Source: Lamellibrachia satsuma (Eukaryota > Annelida > Polychaeta > Sabellida > Siboglinidae). From it: a DNA stretch of 64,000 nucleotides. The stretch covers positions 14,137,501-14,201,500 of the forward strand of contig BSQZ01000005.1 of NCBI GenBank assembly GCA_033239005.1, read 5' to 3'. The translations under genes and the position numbers were made by a program. The notes beneath the pieces are model-generated. The model worked only from the letters and a program-made list of their open reading frames with translations, had not been told where the DNA came from and did not search any database. This document shows, in pieces, positions 27,001-41,100 of this stretch; within the stretch, counting starts at the first letter, position 1; each line of letters opens with the position of its first letter.

Positions 27001-29520
27001 CAACAGGCTGTTGTAGATTAATCAAAGTTAATTGCTAACATTCCACACACAGCCTCATAACCCAGGAAACAATAATACCCCTTTCTCTCTCTCGGTTTCA
27101 CTATTGCAAACAGGAAATTGGCTGTGCCATCCAATTGTATACTTGGGGTAGGTTGGACTGAAATGTGACACTGTAGAAATGCAAGATGCTTCATTTGTGA
27201 ATCTTTCATTGGATGACGTGTGTGTTTTAACCGCGGGTGTAGTTTGCCTGTCTCTCCCCTATGTAGAGTGATCATGCAGGGGTGCTACAGAAGCTAACAT
27301 CAGTGGTGCAGAGAGGGCCACAGATGTAACAGTGATCTGCTTAAGATGGCTGTGTCAACGGGATACGTCAAGTTCTACATAGCAATGTGCTTCTACATCT
27401 GCGTCTCTCTAGTGAGCATCATCATCCTCAGATGGAGCTACTTGAGGCCAGAGAGGAACCAGAAACCAACAGCTCCGGACCAGCATGACAAGTCAAACTT
27501 TGATCCAGAGTTTGCAACACGACTGATGTACACCATTGGTAGTGTGGAGCTGGAAGGGGGACAGGCCACACTGTGTCAGAGCATGAGACAACCGCTCATG
27601 TGTGATGACCTCTCTGACCTTCAGGAGGCGAGTCTGACCTCACTGTATGCGGTGCTTCAACTTCCTCATGATGATGAAGGCGAATTTCAAAACGCCGATT
27701 TTGTATCACGCCTACATCAGTGTCGCCACCTACTGGACATGAAGAATACAACTGAATGGATTGAAGATGTTATATACAGCTGCTACTCTGGCGTGTCTGA
27801 GGATATGACATCATTTGCAACTTCAGCACAAATGAGGGCACCATCAGGTACTTGGGTTAGCCAGATCGAGCTGTTGAATATCGACATGTTGATATATAGT
27901 GCCAGAAAAACACGAGTGTATGGTTCACTACATATCTTAAAGAGAGGCTCAACTGCTCTACTGAAGTATGTAGAATCTGCCAAGTCCATGTCTTTGTTCA
28001 TCTTACTATTACTAGACAAGCATCCCGCTATGTGCTACAGCACACAGCAGCGACAGCTGCATCTAGACGCCACCGTCTGGTGGTTCCGAAACAAGACTGT
28101 ACAGCTCGATGGTCTGTTGTTCAACAAGGCAGCCATCTTGAAGAAAGTGGGAGAAGCAACAGAAGAAACGGTGAGTCAAACTTGTACATGTGACAATCAT
28201 CTCTGATAGAAGTCTGTCTTAATGTGTAGGGGAAGGCTGTTAGATGAGCCACTTGGTTAGTCGAGCCACTCATGTTTACCAGGAAACTACAGCAGCGACA
28301 GTTACATGGTACCACCCAGTGACTGAACATGTTATTGGAACATGACTGACATACAATACGTGCCATTTGTTACAACGGTCAAAAAATGTGAGTTAAATGT
28401 ATGTTTTTTTATGTTTTTTGAAACTTTTGATGATTGTGATTAGTGTCTACTGGTGTGTAAACTAACAACACATGTGACCAGACTTTACTATCTGTGCACT
28501 TATAAATGGTTTACCTATGCACAGGGAAGAAGATTATTTACATCATTTCATGCATTAATGAGAAACTAATTAAAATGGCTTATTTGTCTAAACGGGGCTA
28601 GTTGAGCTACCCAAGGCCCAAGGGAGGGTTAGTTGAACAGCGGATAAAGAACGAAGACGAATGTTCTTTACTCCAAAATATATCAAGGAATTCATTTTTT
28701 TTACAAATTGGGTCATCGGATAGCTACAATGCAACATATTAGCAGTTAGTTACACTGGTTGCGATATATATATATATATATATCAATTAAGTGTGTCGAC
28801 TTATTAATCATGCATGTAGACTTGTCAGAGATATGTTGTACCCACTAGGTAGACGAGTTGGCTGAGTTGTTATGAAATTTTAGTACAAGGCCTGCGTGAA
28901 ACATGCAAAAGCATTTACCCAACTTATGTGGCTCAACTTACCCCACACCAAGTGTTAGTTGAGCCAGCTTACCAACCCTATTTGAATCAGCTACATATAA
29001 TTATCTATGCATACTACCAGGTAGATATATTATCTTGGTATAAAATTATCTACTAATAATAATCTTAATTTATGTGAGTAAAAACAATTTTGATTTATGA
29101 ATATAATTGTGCCCTAGATATCAAAAAGAATGAAAAATGGCTCAACAACCACTGCCTTCCCCTACAACCAACGTTTGTCTGACCACTGCCACATTTGGGG
29201 TTGTAATGTTTTTCTTGGTATAATGCTTTTATAAACAAGATATTTGAAGTGCAGCACATCTACCTCAGGATATTGCACACAGAGAAAAGTAAGCCTTGTA
29301 AGAGAGGGGAAGGTCATAAACCTTGAAATTATTGACAAAGTGACCGCTCTACTACAACAGAAGGCAGAGTGTAGTTGTTTCCGCCTTACATGATTCCTTC
29401 GGTGCAAGAGGAGAGAAGATTTTATTCAAACATTAAAGAGAACATAAGTAATAATATATGTATATAAGATAAATAATAATAATAATATATATATATATAT
29501 ATATATACATACAACAACAA

Positions 29521-29589
<69 letters not shown>

Positions 29590-32500
29590 AATGTATTAGC
29601 GCTTGCTAATGGTGATGATAAATAAATACGAGTTGCCAACACCAGGTTGATGAGATACCAGTAAATGTGTTTCTCGGGAGGCCGTACATGAGTGTACTCT
29701 TACAGACCTATTCTCCCATGTGTTCTCTTACAGACCTATTCTCCCATGTGTTCTCTTACACACCTATTCTCCCATGTGTTCTCTTACAGACCTACTCTCC
29801 TATGTGTTCTCTTACAGACCTACTCTGCTATGTGTTCTCTTACAGACTTACTCTGCTATGTGTTCTCTTACAGACTTACTCTCCTATGTGTTCTCTCATA
29901 GATCTACTACCACATGTGTTCTTTCTTAGACCTACTCCCCATGTGTTTTCTTACAGACCTACTCCCGTGTGTTTTCTTACAGACCTACTTCCTGTGTGCT
30001 TTTTACAGACCTGCTTCCTGTGTTTTCTTACAGACCTACTCCCCATGTGTTTTCTTACAGAAATACTCCCCATGTGTTTTCTTACAGACCTACTCCCCAT
30101 GTGTTTTCTTACAGACCTACTCCCCGTGTGTTTTCTTACAGAATTACTCCCCATGTGTTTTCTTACAGACCTACTCCCCGTGTGTTTTCTTACAGACCTA
30201 CTCCCCGTGTGTTTTCTTACAGACCTGCTCCCCCATGTGTTTTCTTACAGACCTACTCCCGTGTGTTTTCTTACAGACCTACTCCCCATGTGTTTTCTTA
30301 CAAACCTACTCCCCGTGTGTTTTCTTACAGACCTACTCCCCCATGTGTTTTCTTACAGACCTACTCCCTGTGTGTTTTCTTACAGACCTACTCCCTATGT
30401 GTTTTCTTACAGACCTACTCCCCGTGTGTTTTCTTACAGACCTACTCCCCGTGTGTTTTCTTACAGACCTACTCCCTGTGTGTTTTCTTACAGACTTACT
30501 CCCCATGTGTTTTCTTACAGACCTACTCCCCGTGTGTTTTCTTACAGACCTACTCCCCATGTGTTTTCTTACAGACCTACTCCCCGTGTGTTTTCTTACA
30601 GACCTACTCCCCATGTGTTTTCTTACAGACCTACTCCCCCATGTGTTTTCTTACAGACCTACTCCCCATGTGTTTTCTTACAGACCTACTCCGTGTGTTT
30701 TCTTACAGACCTACTCCCTGTGTGTTTTCTTACAGACCTACTCCCCCATGTGTTTTCTTACAGACCTACTCCCCATGTGTTTTCTTACAGACCTACTCCC
30801 CGTGTGTTTTCTTACAGACCTACTCCCCATGTGTTTTCTTACAGACCTACTCCCCCATGTGTTTTCTTACAGACCTACTCCCCATGTGTTTTCTTACAGA
30901 CCTACTCCCCATGTGTTTTCTTACAGACCTACTCCCCATGTGTTTTCTTACAGACCTACTCCCCAATGTGCATCTGGGTCATTACGCTGGTCAGTGTCTT
31001 CCTCTTCACTGGTGCCCTGTTTGTGTGGGACCAAATCTGTTTCATGAATACGATGCACACACTCGCCAAACAGCAACTGCGCAAGTAGGTGGTTTTATAC
31101 ACACATCTCTCATAAGTGGTGCCACACATCTTTGCCACACATTGGGGCAAGTAGGTTGTAGTGGGGCAAACAGGGTGCAGTTAGGCAAACAGGGTGCAGA
31201 GGGACAAACAGGGTGCAGCAAGGCAAACTGAGTGCAGTGTGACAAACAGGGTGCAGTGGGACAAACAGGTCGCAGTGGGACAAACAGGGTGCAGTGGGAC
31301 AAACAGGGTGCAGTGGAACAAATAGGGTGTTGTGGGGCAAACAGGATGCAGTGGGACAAACAGGATGCAGTGGGACAAACAGGGTGCAGTGGGACAAACA
31401 GAGTGCTGTGGGACAAACAGGATGCAGTGGAACAAACAGGGTGCAGTGGGACAAACAGGGTGCTGTGGGACAAACAGGATGCAGTGGAACAAACAGGGTG
31501 CAGTAGGACAAACAGGATGCAGTGGGACAAACAGGATGCACTGGGACAAACAGGATGCAGTGAAACAAACAGGGTCCAGTGGAACAAAAAGGTGCAATGG
31601 GACAAACAGGGTGCAGTGGAACAAATAGGGTGTTGTGGGGCAAACAGGATGCAGTGGGACAAACAGGATGCAGTGGGACAAACAGGGTGCAGTGGGATAA
31701 AAACAGAGTGCTGTGGGACAAACAGGATGCAGTGGAACAAACAGGGTGCAGTGGGACAAACAGGGTGCTGTGGGACAAACAGGATGCAGTGGGACAAACA
31801 GGGTGCAGTGGGACAAACAGAGTGCTGTGGGACAAACAGGATGCAGTGGAACAAACAGGGTGCAGTGGGACAAACAGGGTGCTGTGGGACAAACAGGATG
31901 CACTGGGACAAACAGGATGCAATGGAACAAACAGGGTGCAGTGGAACAAACAGGATGCACTGGGACAAACAGGATGCAGTGGGATAAACAGGATGCAGTG
32001 GGGCAAACAGGTTGTATTGGGGCAAACAAGGTGCAGTGGGGCAAACAAACCCTTCATTACGTAAGCTAGAAAGAATACAATGAAGAGCAACCAAAATGAT
32101 TCCAGAATTAAGAGACCTTAGTTACGAAAGCTGCTTATTACAATGTGGTTTGACAACAAAAGAGACCAGGAGACTAAGAGGAGACCAAATAGAAGTGTTT
32201 AAAATAGTGAACAGTTATGAGGATGTTGATAGGAATATGTTCTTCAAACTTAAAGAAGGCAGTTGAACCAGAGTAGGTTGGACATGAGAAAGGACTCTCG
32301 ATAAGCCAATGGCTTCCTTGTCCACTTGCCATCTGGAACTTGTTGTTTGGGATGGCAATCTTGTTAAATCTTGTTAAATCTATTCTGTGTCTGTGTTTGT
32401 TCCAGTTATAGTTTGCTGGTAACGTCGCAATCCTGGTTAGGTATAGTGGGTAGAGATCAGCTCAACCCAACTCACCAGCTACCTATCAATGACTGAAGAA

Positions 32501-35500
32501 CAGCAGACTGAAGACAATGCAGCCAACACTGAGACTGAACCTTCTACTGAATTAAGACACGAAGAGGAAGTTTGGGAACAAGCCTATACTGGAACAGGGC
32601 AAAGAAAACTGGCTACATTGGCCCAGCAAATACTGAAGACAGTGGTTCAGGTTATTCCCCACCTGACTGAGTGCAAACCTGTAAAAACGATTCTCATTGT
32701 CTTGAATATCTTAAAAGCTGCTTCATGTTGATAACTGCTACCCTTGCTCTGTAGCATGATGTGGAAGGCAAGACTACCATTACAAGTATGTAATGGATGC
32801 CGGAGTACAAGAATGAGAACACTACCTCATTGGAGTACAGTCATCTTGCTGATTGCTGGACCCCCACCCTGTCGGTATGATGGGCTGGTAGCTCATATGT
32901 AGTATATTTTCTGTGGTTCTATGGTAAAGGAAAAGGTTTGTAGAAACCGCCACTTTCTTTCTATGTGTAAATGCCTGTGTGACATAATTCTAAACAAAAA
33001 CAAGGTTCAAATTCAACATACGTGTACGTGCACCATATGATGATGATGATGGGGTAGGTAAGTCATAAGATGTTTCTGTGATGCATAGTCTAATTCATAT
33101 TGTTTTGCATTAAGCTACTGCACTATTCACTGCACTACTGCACTATTCACTGCACTACTGCATTACTCACTGCTAAATCAGACTCAAAGGCATAATGACC
33201 ACTGCAGATAATAATGGCTGAATTTCTGTAATCCTTCTAACTTACCCATGTGTACTTAATCATTAATAAAATATTCTAGCAGACATTGAAAGTCACCCAC
33301 ACTACACCAGATATGAACCCTGGTGCCTCAGGCTCTTTATTGATTAAATTAGTCAACCGATTGTTTGACTGTATGAATAAGTTATTGTTCATCCATGCAA
33401 CTAATTTTTATCTTTAGTGTATAATTATTTAATTCACCATTCTCTAACATGTTTAGTTTTTTGACTTGCATGAACAATGTGCTGATGTTTCATGGTATAA
33501 GTATGTTTCAGTGTAAAATGTGTAAGTAATCATGTTGTAGCATAGAAGAAACTGGAGAGAATCTCATTGGAAGAATGAGAACAGTGTGTGTATGTGGTAT
33601 CAAGTAGTTGTCTCTGGGTTGGTGTCTCCCTCACTACCAGCAGTGATGGAGAGACACAGAAGGAGACGTTACATGTTGTAAGAACAAATGGGCAAAGGTT
33701 TAAAGATAACAATAACGCAAATATTTACAGTAAACACGTTGCTAAGAAATGCACTCCCAGTAATGATTAACTTGTGAAGAGTAGTATTTATAAATTAAGT
33801 TTGATGCTCACCTTGACATTGTGGAGATGTTTAAAGGCTTTCACAAACACGTCTGAGATTGGACCATCTCGAATCTCTTGGATGTCTCGGATTAAAACTG
33901 GAGAAAGAAACAGATAATTAAGTAATGGCAGAAATATACTGACGCTGGCAGACAAGAAGTGATTAAAATAGAGACAATACCAAAATCATTAGGTTATGTA
34001 AACACTAGATTTATGTTCACGGGAAAGTCTTGTTGGATTTATAATCATCCAACACATAGTATATACTGTACATGGCATAAAGACATGTACAGTATATACT
34101 GTACATGGCATAAAGATATTGGTTAAATATAAATTTTTCACATATAAAAGGTAAAGGTAAGTTCTTATATAGTGCGGTATGCAGTCCTTAGGACTGCTCA
34201 AAGTGCTTTACACTTCACCCCCGGCAGACCTGTTCATTCCAAGGCCATCTCAACTTCTCTGGGAAGCAGTGGAGTGAATATTCTACCTCACCACACGAAC
34301 GACAACAATATGAGATAATCAATGGTAGTCATTAGTAGTGTACAAAACAGAAGAGTGGTTTGATATGTGCCAAGCAGTATTGCAACTCTGTTTATGTGTT
34401 CATGAATAAAACATAAAACAGTATAGTTTCACACATCTGACAGTGTTCATTCTCAGCAAGCACAAATCATAGCAATGTTACTCCTGTTTTATTGACTGCA
34501 TTTATGGAAAGGTCATCTGAAATGAGTGCACATGATGAGACAAGACCACACATGATGAGACAAGACCACACATGATGAGACAAGACGACACATGATGAGA
34601 CAAGACCACACATGATGAGACAAGACCAGGGTTGACTGAATTACTTTAATTTTGTACTTGAGTAAAAGTAAAAGTAATTCACCTAAAAACTACTTGAGTA
34701 AAAGTAAAATTACTTTGTAAAAAAAGTACTTGAGTAAAAAGTAAAACTACTTTTCAAAAGTACTTGAAGTAAAAGTAGAAGTAAAAGTACAACACTTAGA
34801 AATAACAACAAAATCATGAGTAATATTATATAAATTATACAACTTGCATCTAACAACTGTTTTGCAACCACTCTACCTATAACAATGACAGCCTTAGCTG
34901 GTCAATCGGTCTGCCACCATTGAACATGGTGCTCACTTGGATGCTTGGACAATTACATTATCTTTAATGAGCGCTCACAACATCAAATAATTTCAGTTAA
35001 ATACAGAACTTAATTATTGATGAGACACAATCTGTCTTTTTATTGACCTGTCCCACTGAGGTATGGGAGGATATGTATATGCAGGTGTGACTGTATCTGA
35101 GTATGTAGAGGGTAAGTCCAGTACTAGTAGTAGACTCTCAGGGAAACTGGCCAGAGGTAACACAACCTAGCACTGCCCATAGTGAAATTAACAAAGACAT
35201 TTGATGTGTAGCTGATGAAGCCATCTGGCCTGTGAACCCCCACCTTCTCATGTCTTCCCAGACATGTCTTATCAGCTCACACAAACATTGAAACAACAGG
35301 CTTTAGCAGCTAGCTGTGTTGGTTACCTGGTACCAGCTGGGGCTAGAATTGATCAGAAGACAGACCAGTGCAACAGAGGAATGCTGTTGCTAATTGCAAT
35401 TAAAAGTGACCTGTCAGGGCCCCTGTCCCTGTATTTGATATTATTTATATTATGGGTCAGCTTGAATAAGCCATTGCTGGGAAAAGATGCTGCCAAATGG

Positions 35501-38094
35501 CAGAGCATCAATTCTTTACTGTTTAGTTAAACATCTCAATATGAATTTTATTCGTGAAAGTAAAATGCTGTTTAAAGCTGACGTAAGCCGGTAAAGCCGT
35601 TGCTGACAATGCCAATGGGCGAAAATCGGACCTCGTTCGTGATCCACGATGCGCGTTCGCTCACGAATATCAGAATTGTGTCAGTGTATGGGGATTACCA
35701 ATACATTGTCGAAATTGTAAATTTTAATATTTATAATATGCATTGGAAACTTACAGATTAATAGTTTCTATGGTGCAACGGAGACATTTGCATCGTGATT
35801 TGAGATGGCGTTCAAGCATTGTTTGCTCGAAGCGACATTTCATGTCAACGACCTTGACCTGACCTATGCCAATATTTGGCAGACTTCGTTCAGACATAGA
35901 TATAAAACAGTGGTTGCGTCGATTTCCCAAAGAGAGGTATGCATGCATGTATGATCGCGAACTGGCATGCGATTGAATGATATTAATAGCTTTTGGCCTG
36001 GCGACTATGAACAGTTTTTGAAATGTCGTTGACAGTGGAATGCCACCGGCAGAAAATATATTGCGAAGTAAATAAAAGTAACGGAGTAAAAAGTCGCGTT
36101 ACTTTAGATAAAACTACTTCGTTACAAGTAAAAAGTATTTAGTCATTTTACTTCGTTACACACCAATTACTTGAAATAACTACTCAAGTATTGTAACAAA
36201 GTAATTTTACTTCTTTACATGCCAACCCTTCGACAAGACCACGCATGATGAGACAAGACCTTTGCCTAGACAAGACCATACATTAGAACACAAGACCACA
36301 CAGGAGGAGACAAGACCACCCATGAGGAGACAGGACCACACACGAGAACACAAGACCACACATGAGAACACAAGACCACATATGAGAACACAAGACCACA
36401 CATGATGAGACAAGACCACACATGAGAACACAAGACCACACATGAGAACACAAGACCATACATGATGAGATAAGACCATACATGATGAGATAAGACCACA
36501 CATGAGAACACAAGACCACACATGAGAACACAAGACCATACATGATGAGATAAGACCACACATGAGAACACAAGACCACACATGAGAACACAAGACCATA
36601 CATGAAAACACCAGACCACACATGATGAGACAAGACCACATATGAGAACACAAGATCACACATCAGAACACAAGACCGCACAGGATGAGACAAGACCACA
36701 CATGAGAACACAACACCACACATGATGAGACAAGACCACATATGAGAACACAAGACAACACAGCAGACAAGACCACACATGAGAACACAAGATTACACAG
36801 GAGGAGACAAGACCACACATGAGGACACAAGAACACACACGAGGAGACAAGGCCACACATGAGAACAAAAGACCACACATCAGAACACAAGACCACAGAT
36901 CAGAACACAAGACCACACAGGATGAGACAAGACCACACATGAGAGAAAAAACCCCACACATGAGAACACAAGACCACACATGAGGAAACAAGACCACACA
37001 CAAGAACACAAGACCACACATGAGAACACAAGACCACACATGAGAACACAAGACCACTCAGGAGGAGACAAGACCACACATGAGGACACAAAACCACACA
37101 TGATGACACAAGACCACACATGAGGACAGAAGACCATAGAGGAGGAGACAAGACCACACACGAGGACACAAAACCACACATGAGGACACAAGACCACACA
37201 TGAGGACACAAGACCACAAAGGAGGAGACAAGACCACACATGAGGACACAAAACAACACATGAGGACACAAGACCACACATGAGGACACAAGACCACACA
37301 GGAGGACATAAGAACACACATGAGAACACAAGACCACACAAGAGGACACAAGACCACACAGGAGGACACAAGACCACACATGAGAACACAAGAACACACA
37401 GGAGGAGTTGCGACACAGATGTGTTCATTCAGGTTCTCTACCACACGTCACATGCCCACTAACTCCATGCCCACTAACTCCATGCCTACTAACACCATGC
37501 CCCCTAGCTCCATGCCCACTAACTCCATGCCTACTAACACCATGCCCCCTAGCTCCATGCCCACTAACTCCATGCCTACTAACACCATGCCCCCTAGCTC
37601 CATGCCCCCTAGCTACATTCCACATGACAGTGATCAACAATACTAGCCAATATAGCTATGTACCAGCCACTGCCTTAGGCGTTCAACAGGTATGTAAGTA
37701 GGTTCTTGCACACCTCGTCTACAAGGACAATGCCTCCCAACATAGCTGTAGCTGCCACATTGCCAAATCCTGTGTCGAATCTAGACAGAAATGGATGGCT
37801 CCTGGTGGATGGGCGTATGATGGAGACCAGTCCTTCAGGGTATTTGTCAGGTCCTGTGTATGGGTGTCTCAATTAGCATCACCAGATATGATGATGAAGA
37901 TGTGGCTTACAGAGAAGTGTGGCCCAGGTGAATCAGATGAGGTGAATGGTGATTGTGTGCACCCTGTATTGACACAGAAACTGGAACACAGCTGTACAAA
38001 GTTATGCCATACTTCAGCATTGGATGCATAGTCCAGGCGGTCAATGTAAATGAACAATATCTTATCTTATAAGATGTTATGTACTATTGTAGAC

Positions 38095-38157
<63 letters not shown>

Positions 38158-41100
38158 TGTGTGTACTGTGTAGACCAGGCATGGGGCAATTAACTTGGAA
38201 AGTTAATTAATTACATTATAATCAACTCAGAAATTTCCCAATTAAATTAAATTAACCTCACATATTTATCAGGTAAATCAAATTAAATTAAATTAACCTC
38301 CCAAATTGTTCAATTAAATTAATAATCAACTTTCATTCAATTAACAATTAATTCTAATTAAATTACCAATATCATATGATTGGCTTGTTTTACCAGATGG
38401 TCACTATAATTGCCACACATAAAAACAGGTCTTGTGGGTACCACGGAAGCCACTACTGCCAAGAAGATTACTGCTAACAATTCCAATGCCAGAAAACAAG
38501 ACAAACAAGAAGCCACTGTTTGCTATGGGGGAGGGGTTAACTGGCATCCCTGTCTGCAACATGGCAAGCAAGTTAATGAAACATAATTACACTGCACAAA
38601 TGTCTCTAAAACTTGAAAGCACATTTTGAGAATTTAAGTTTAACAAGATTTAACAAGTTTGCCATCCTAAACAAGTTCCAGATGGCAAGTGGACAAGGAA
38701 GCCATTGGCTTATCAAGAGTCCAACAATTTTATCATCTATGTGTAGCCCGCCCTTATCAGATATCTGTCAATTCTATTTTTAAACATATTCACACTACTA
38801 GCATTAACATAATCATTTGACAGTTTGTTCCATTCATTTATCACCCTCTGTGAGAAAGAGTATTTTCTCATGTCCAACCTACACTGCTCCTTAACTAATG
38901 CTGCTTTGTGTCCTCTGGTTCTACTGCCTTCTTTAAGTTTGAAGAACATATTCCTATCAACATCCTCATTACCGTTCACTATTTTAAACATTTCTATTTG
39001 GTCTCCTCTTAGTCTCCTGGTCTCTAGTGTTGTCAAACCACATTATAATAAGCGGCTTTCGTAACTAAGGTCTCTTAATTCTGGAATCAATTTAATTTCT
39101 CTTCGTTGTATTCTTTCTAGCTTGTCTATGTCCTCTTTACGATACGGCCTCCATGCTTGAATATGATATTCCAAATGTGGTCTAACTATTGTTTTATACA
39201 TGGGTACAATTAGCTGTTTCTCCTTATACGTGATGGTTCTCCTAATTAGCCCTAGAACTTGATTTCCTTTCGAAGCAGCAATCCCACATTGCTCTGAAAC
39301 TTTTATGTCAGCACTAAATGTTACTCCTAAGTCCTTTTCTTGTGTGGTTCTACCTAGTACAGCATCCCCCATTTTATATTCTTCGTCCATGTTTACATGT
39401 CCTATGTGTGTATGCATTTACACTTCCCAAAATTTAATAACATTTGCCATTTTTCAGACCATTTAACTAATTTATCTAGATCATCCTGTAAACTTTGCTC
39501 ATCTGTGACATTAGTAACCTTTCTGAATAGTTACGTGTCATCTGCAAATTTCAGTACTTTGCTAGATATGTCACTTCATGAGTGACACTACAAATCATTT
39601 ATATATTCTAAAAACAGTATAGGGCCTAATACTGATCCCTGTGGTACCCCACTCAAAACAGATTTCCAGTTTGAAATCTCACCATCTACTATTACTCTCT
39701 GTCTTCTGTGTGTAAGACACTCTTCTATCCAGTTGATTACATCGTTACCTATACCATGGGCTTTTAGTTTAAGTAACAATGTTTGATGTGGCATTTTATC
39801 GAAAGCTTTCTGAAAATCTAAGTAGACAACATCCACTGGTGACCCGTCATCTACCCACTTTGTAATTTCTTCTAAAAACATAAGAGATTGGTTAGACATG
39901 ACCTTGCTTTTAGGAACCCGTGTTGAAATGTAGTTATTAATTTATGTTTTACAAGGAATTCCACCATGTGGTCTCTAATTAATGTTTCGAGTAATTTACA
40001 TACAACTGATGTTAAATTCACTGGTCTGTAGTTTTCTGGCTTGTTCCACGATCCCTTCTTAAATAGTGACATAATGTTTGCTTCTTTCCATTCTGAAGGA
40101 ACTATTCCTTCTTCTAGTAACAAGTTAAACACTTTTGCAAGTGGTGTATTAATTTGCTCAACAATTTCCTTAAGCAGTTTTGGTGGCATCCCATCAACTC
40201 CCGGTGATTTATTATCTTTCATCTTCTTAATTTTCTTTGCTATCATTTCAGGAGTTACAAATAACTGCCCTAAATGTTCTGATTTACTACCCTCAAATTT
40301 AGTAAATGGAACTGGAAGTGAGCTGATATCTTCTGTGGTAAAATCTGAGCTGAAATACTCATTCAGGACCTCTGCCATTTGAAACCCGTCTGAAATTATA
40401 TTTCCACTGTTGTTTTCCAGTGGTCCGACCTTATCTATCTTATTTTTTATATTACCTGCCAATTTTTTTTTCAAAGGTTCTTTTAGATTTTCTAATTTCA
40501 GATGTAGCTAGGTTAAGTGCCTCTTTGTAATTTGCAGTCTTCATCCTTTCTGGTACGCCTATAAACCCTCCATATAGATTGCTTAAACACTATTTTTCTA
40601 ATAGCTTCTTTTGACAAGTGTTTCTTTCTACACCGTTTTCCTTGTTTTTTCAAGGGAACAAATTTATTGATGATACTCTCAATTTCATATTTTAGAATAT
40701 TCTAACATTCAATTGCGGTCTTATTCATCAGCATGTTATTCCAATCTAGCTTTGCTAAGTATTTTTTCATATCTTTATAGTTACCTTTGTGGAAGTTTCT
40801 CCTATACGTTTTTTATTTTTACATTCTGATTTTACATTGATGTCAAAATGTATTTGATTGTGGTCACTGTTACCCAATGGTTCATGTATTTTTACAAAGT
40901 CCACTAATTCTTTTTGTGATGACAAAACTATATCTAATACATTATCTCCCCTGGTTGGTTCAAGCACGTGCTGAGTAAGAAAGCTATCCTGGATTAAAAA
41001 TAGAAATTGTTGGTCCTCAACCCCTGTGCGCTCTAGAGATTTCCATTGTATGTGTCCATGGTTAAAATCTCCCATTATGATACATTCCCCTTTATTAACT

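Noticed and set aside
29433..29642. Hydrophobic Tyr/Ile-rich minus frame
   Set aside because: A translation of the (TA)n tract.
29667..30953. 473-, 420- and 377-codon plus frames
   Set aside because: All three frames of the 27-bp array are open. Only the last 44 codons of the first are supported as an exon.
31042..32094. 350-, 326- and 287-codon cysteine-rich frames on minus
   Set aside because: Products of the 18-bp array in all frames; no splice sites or unique domain.
35264..35530. 88-codon plus frame inside the hAT-like element as a transposase
   Set aside because: No transposase motif; too short and not continued in other frames.
36207..37444. Cys/Val/Leu-rich minus frames up to 182 codons
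   Set aside because: Artefacts of the 20-bp array.
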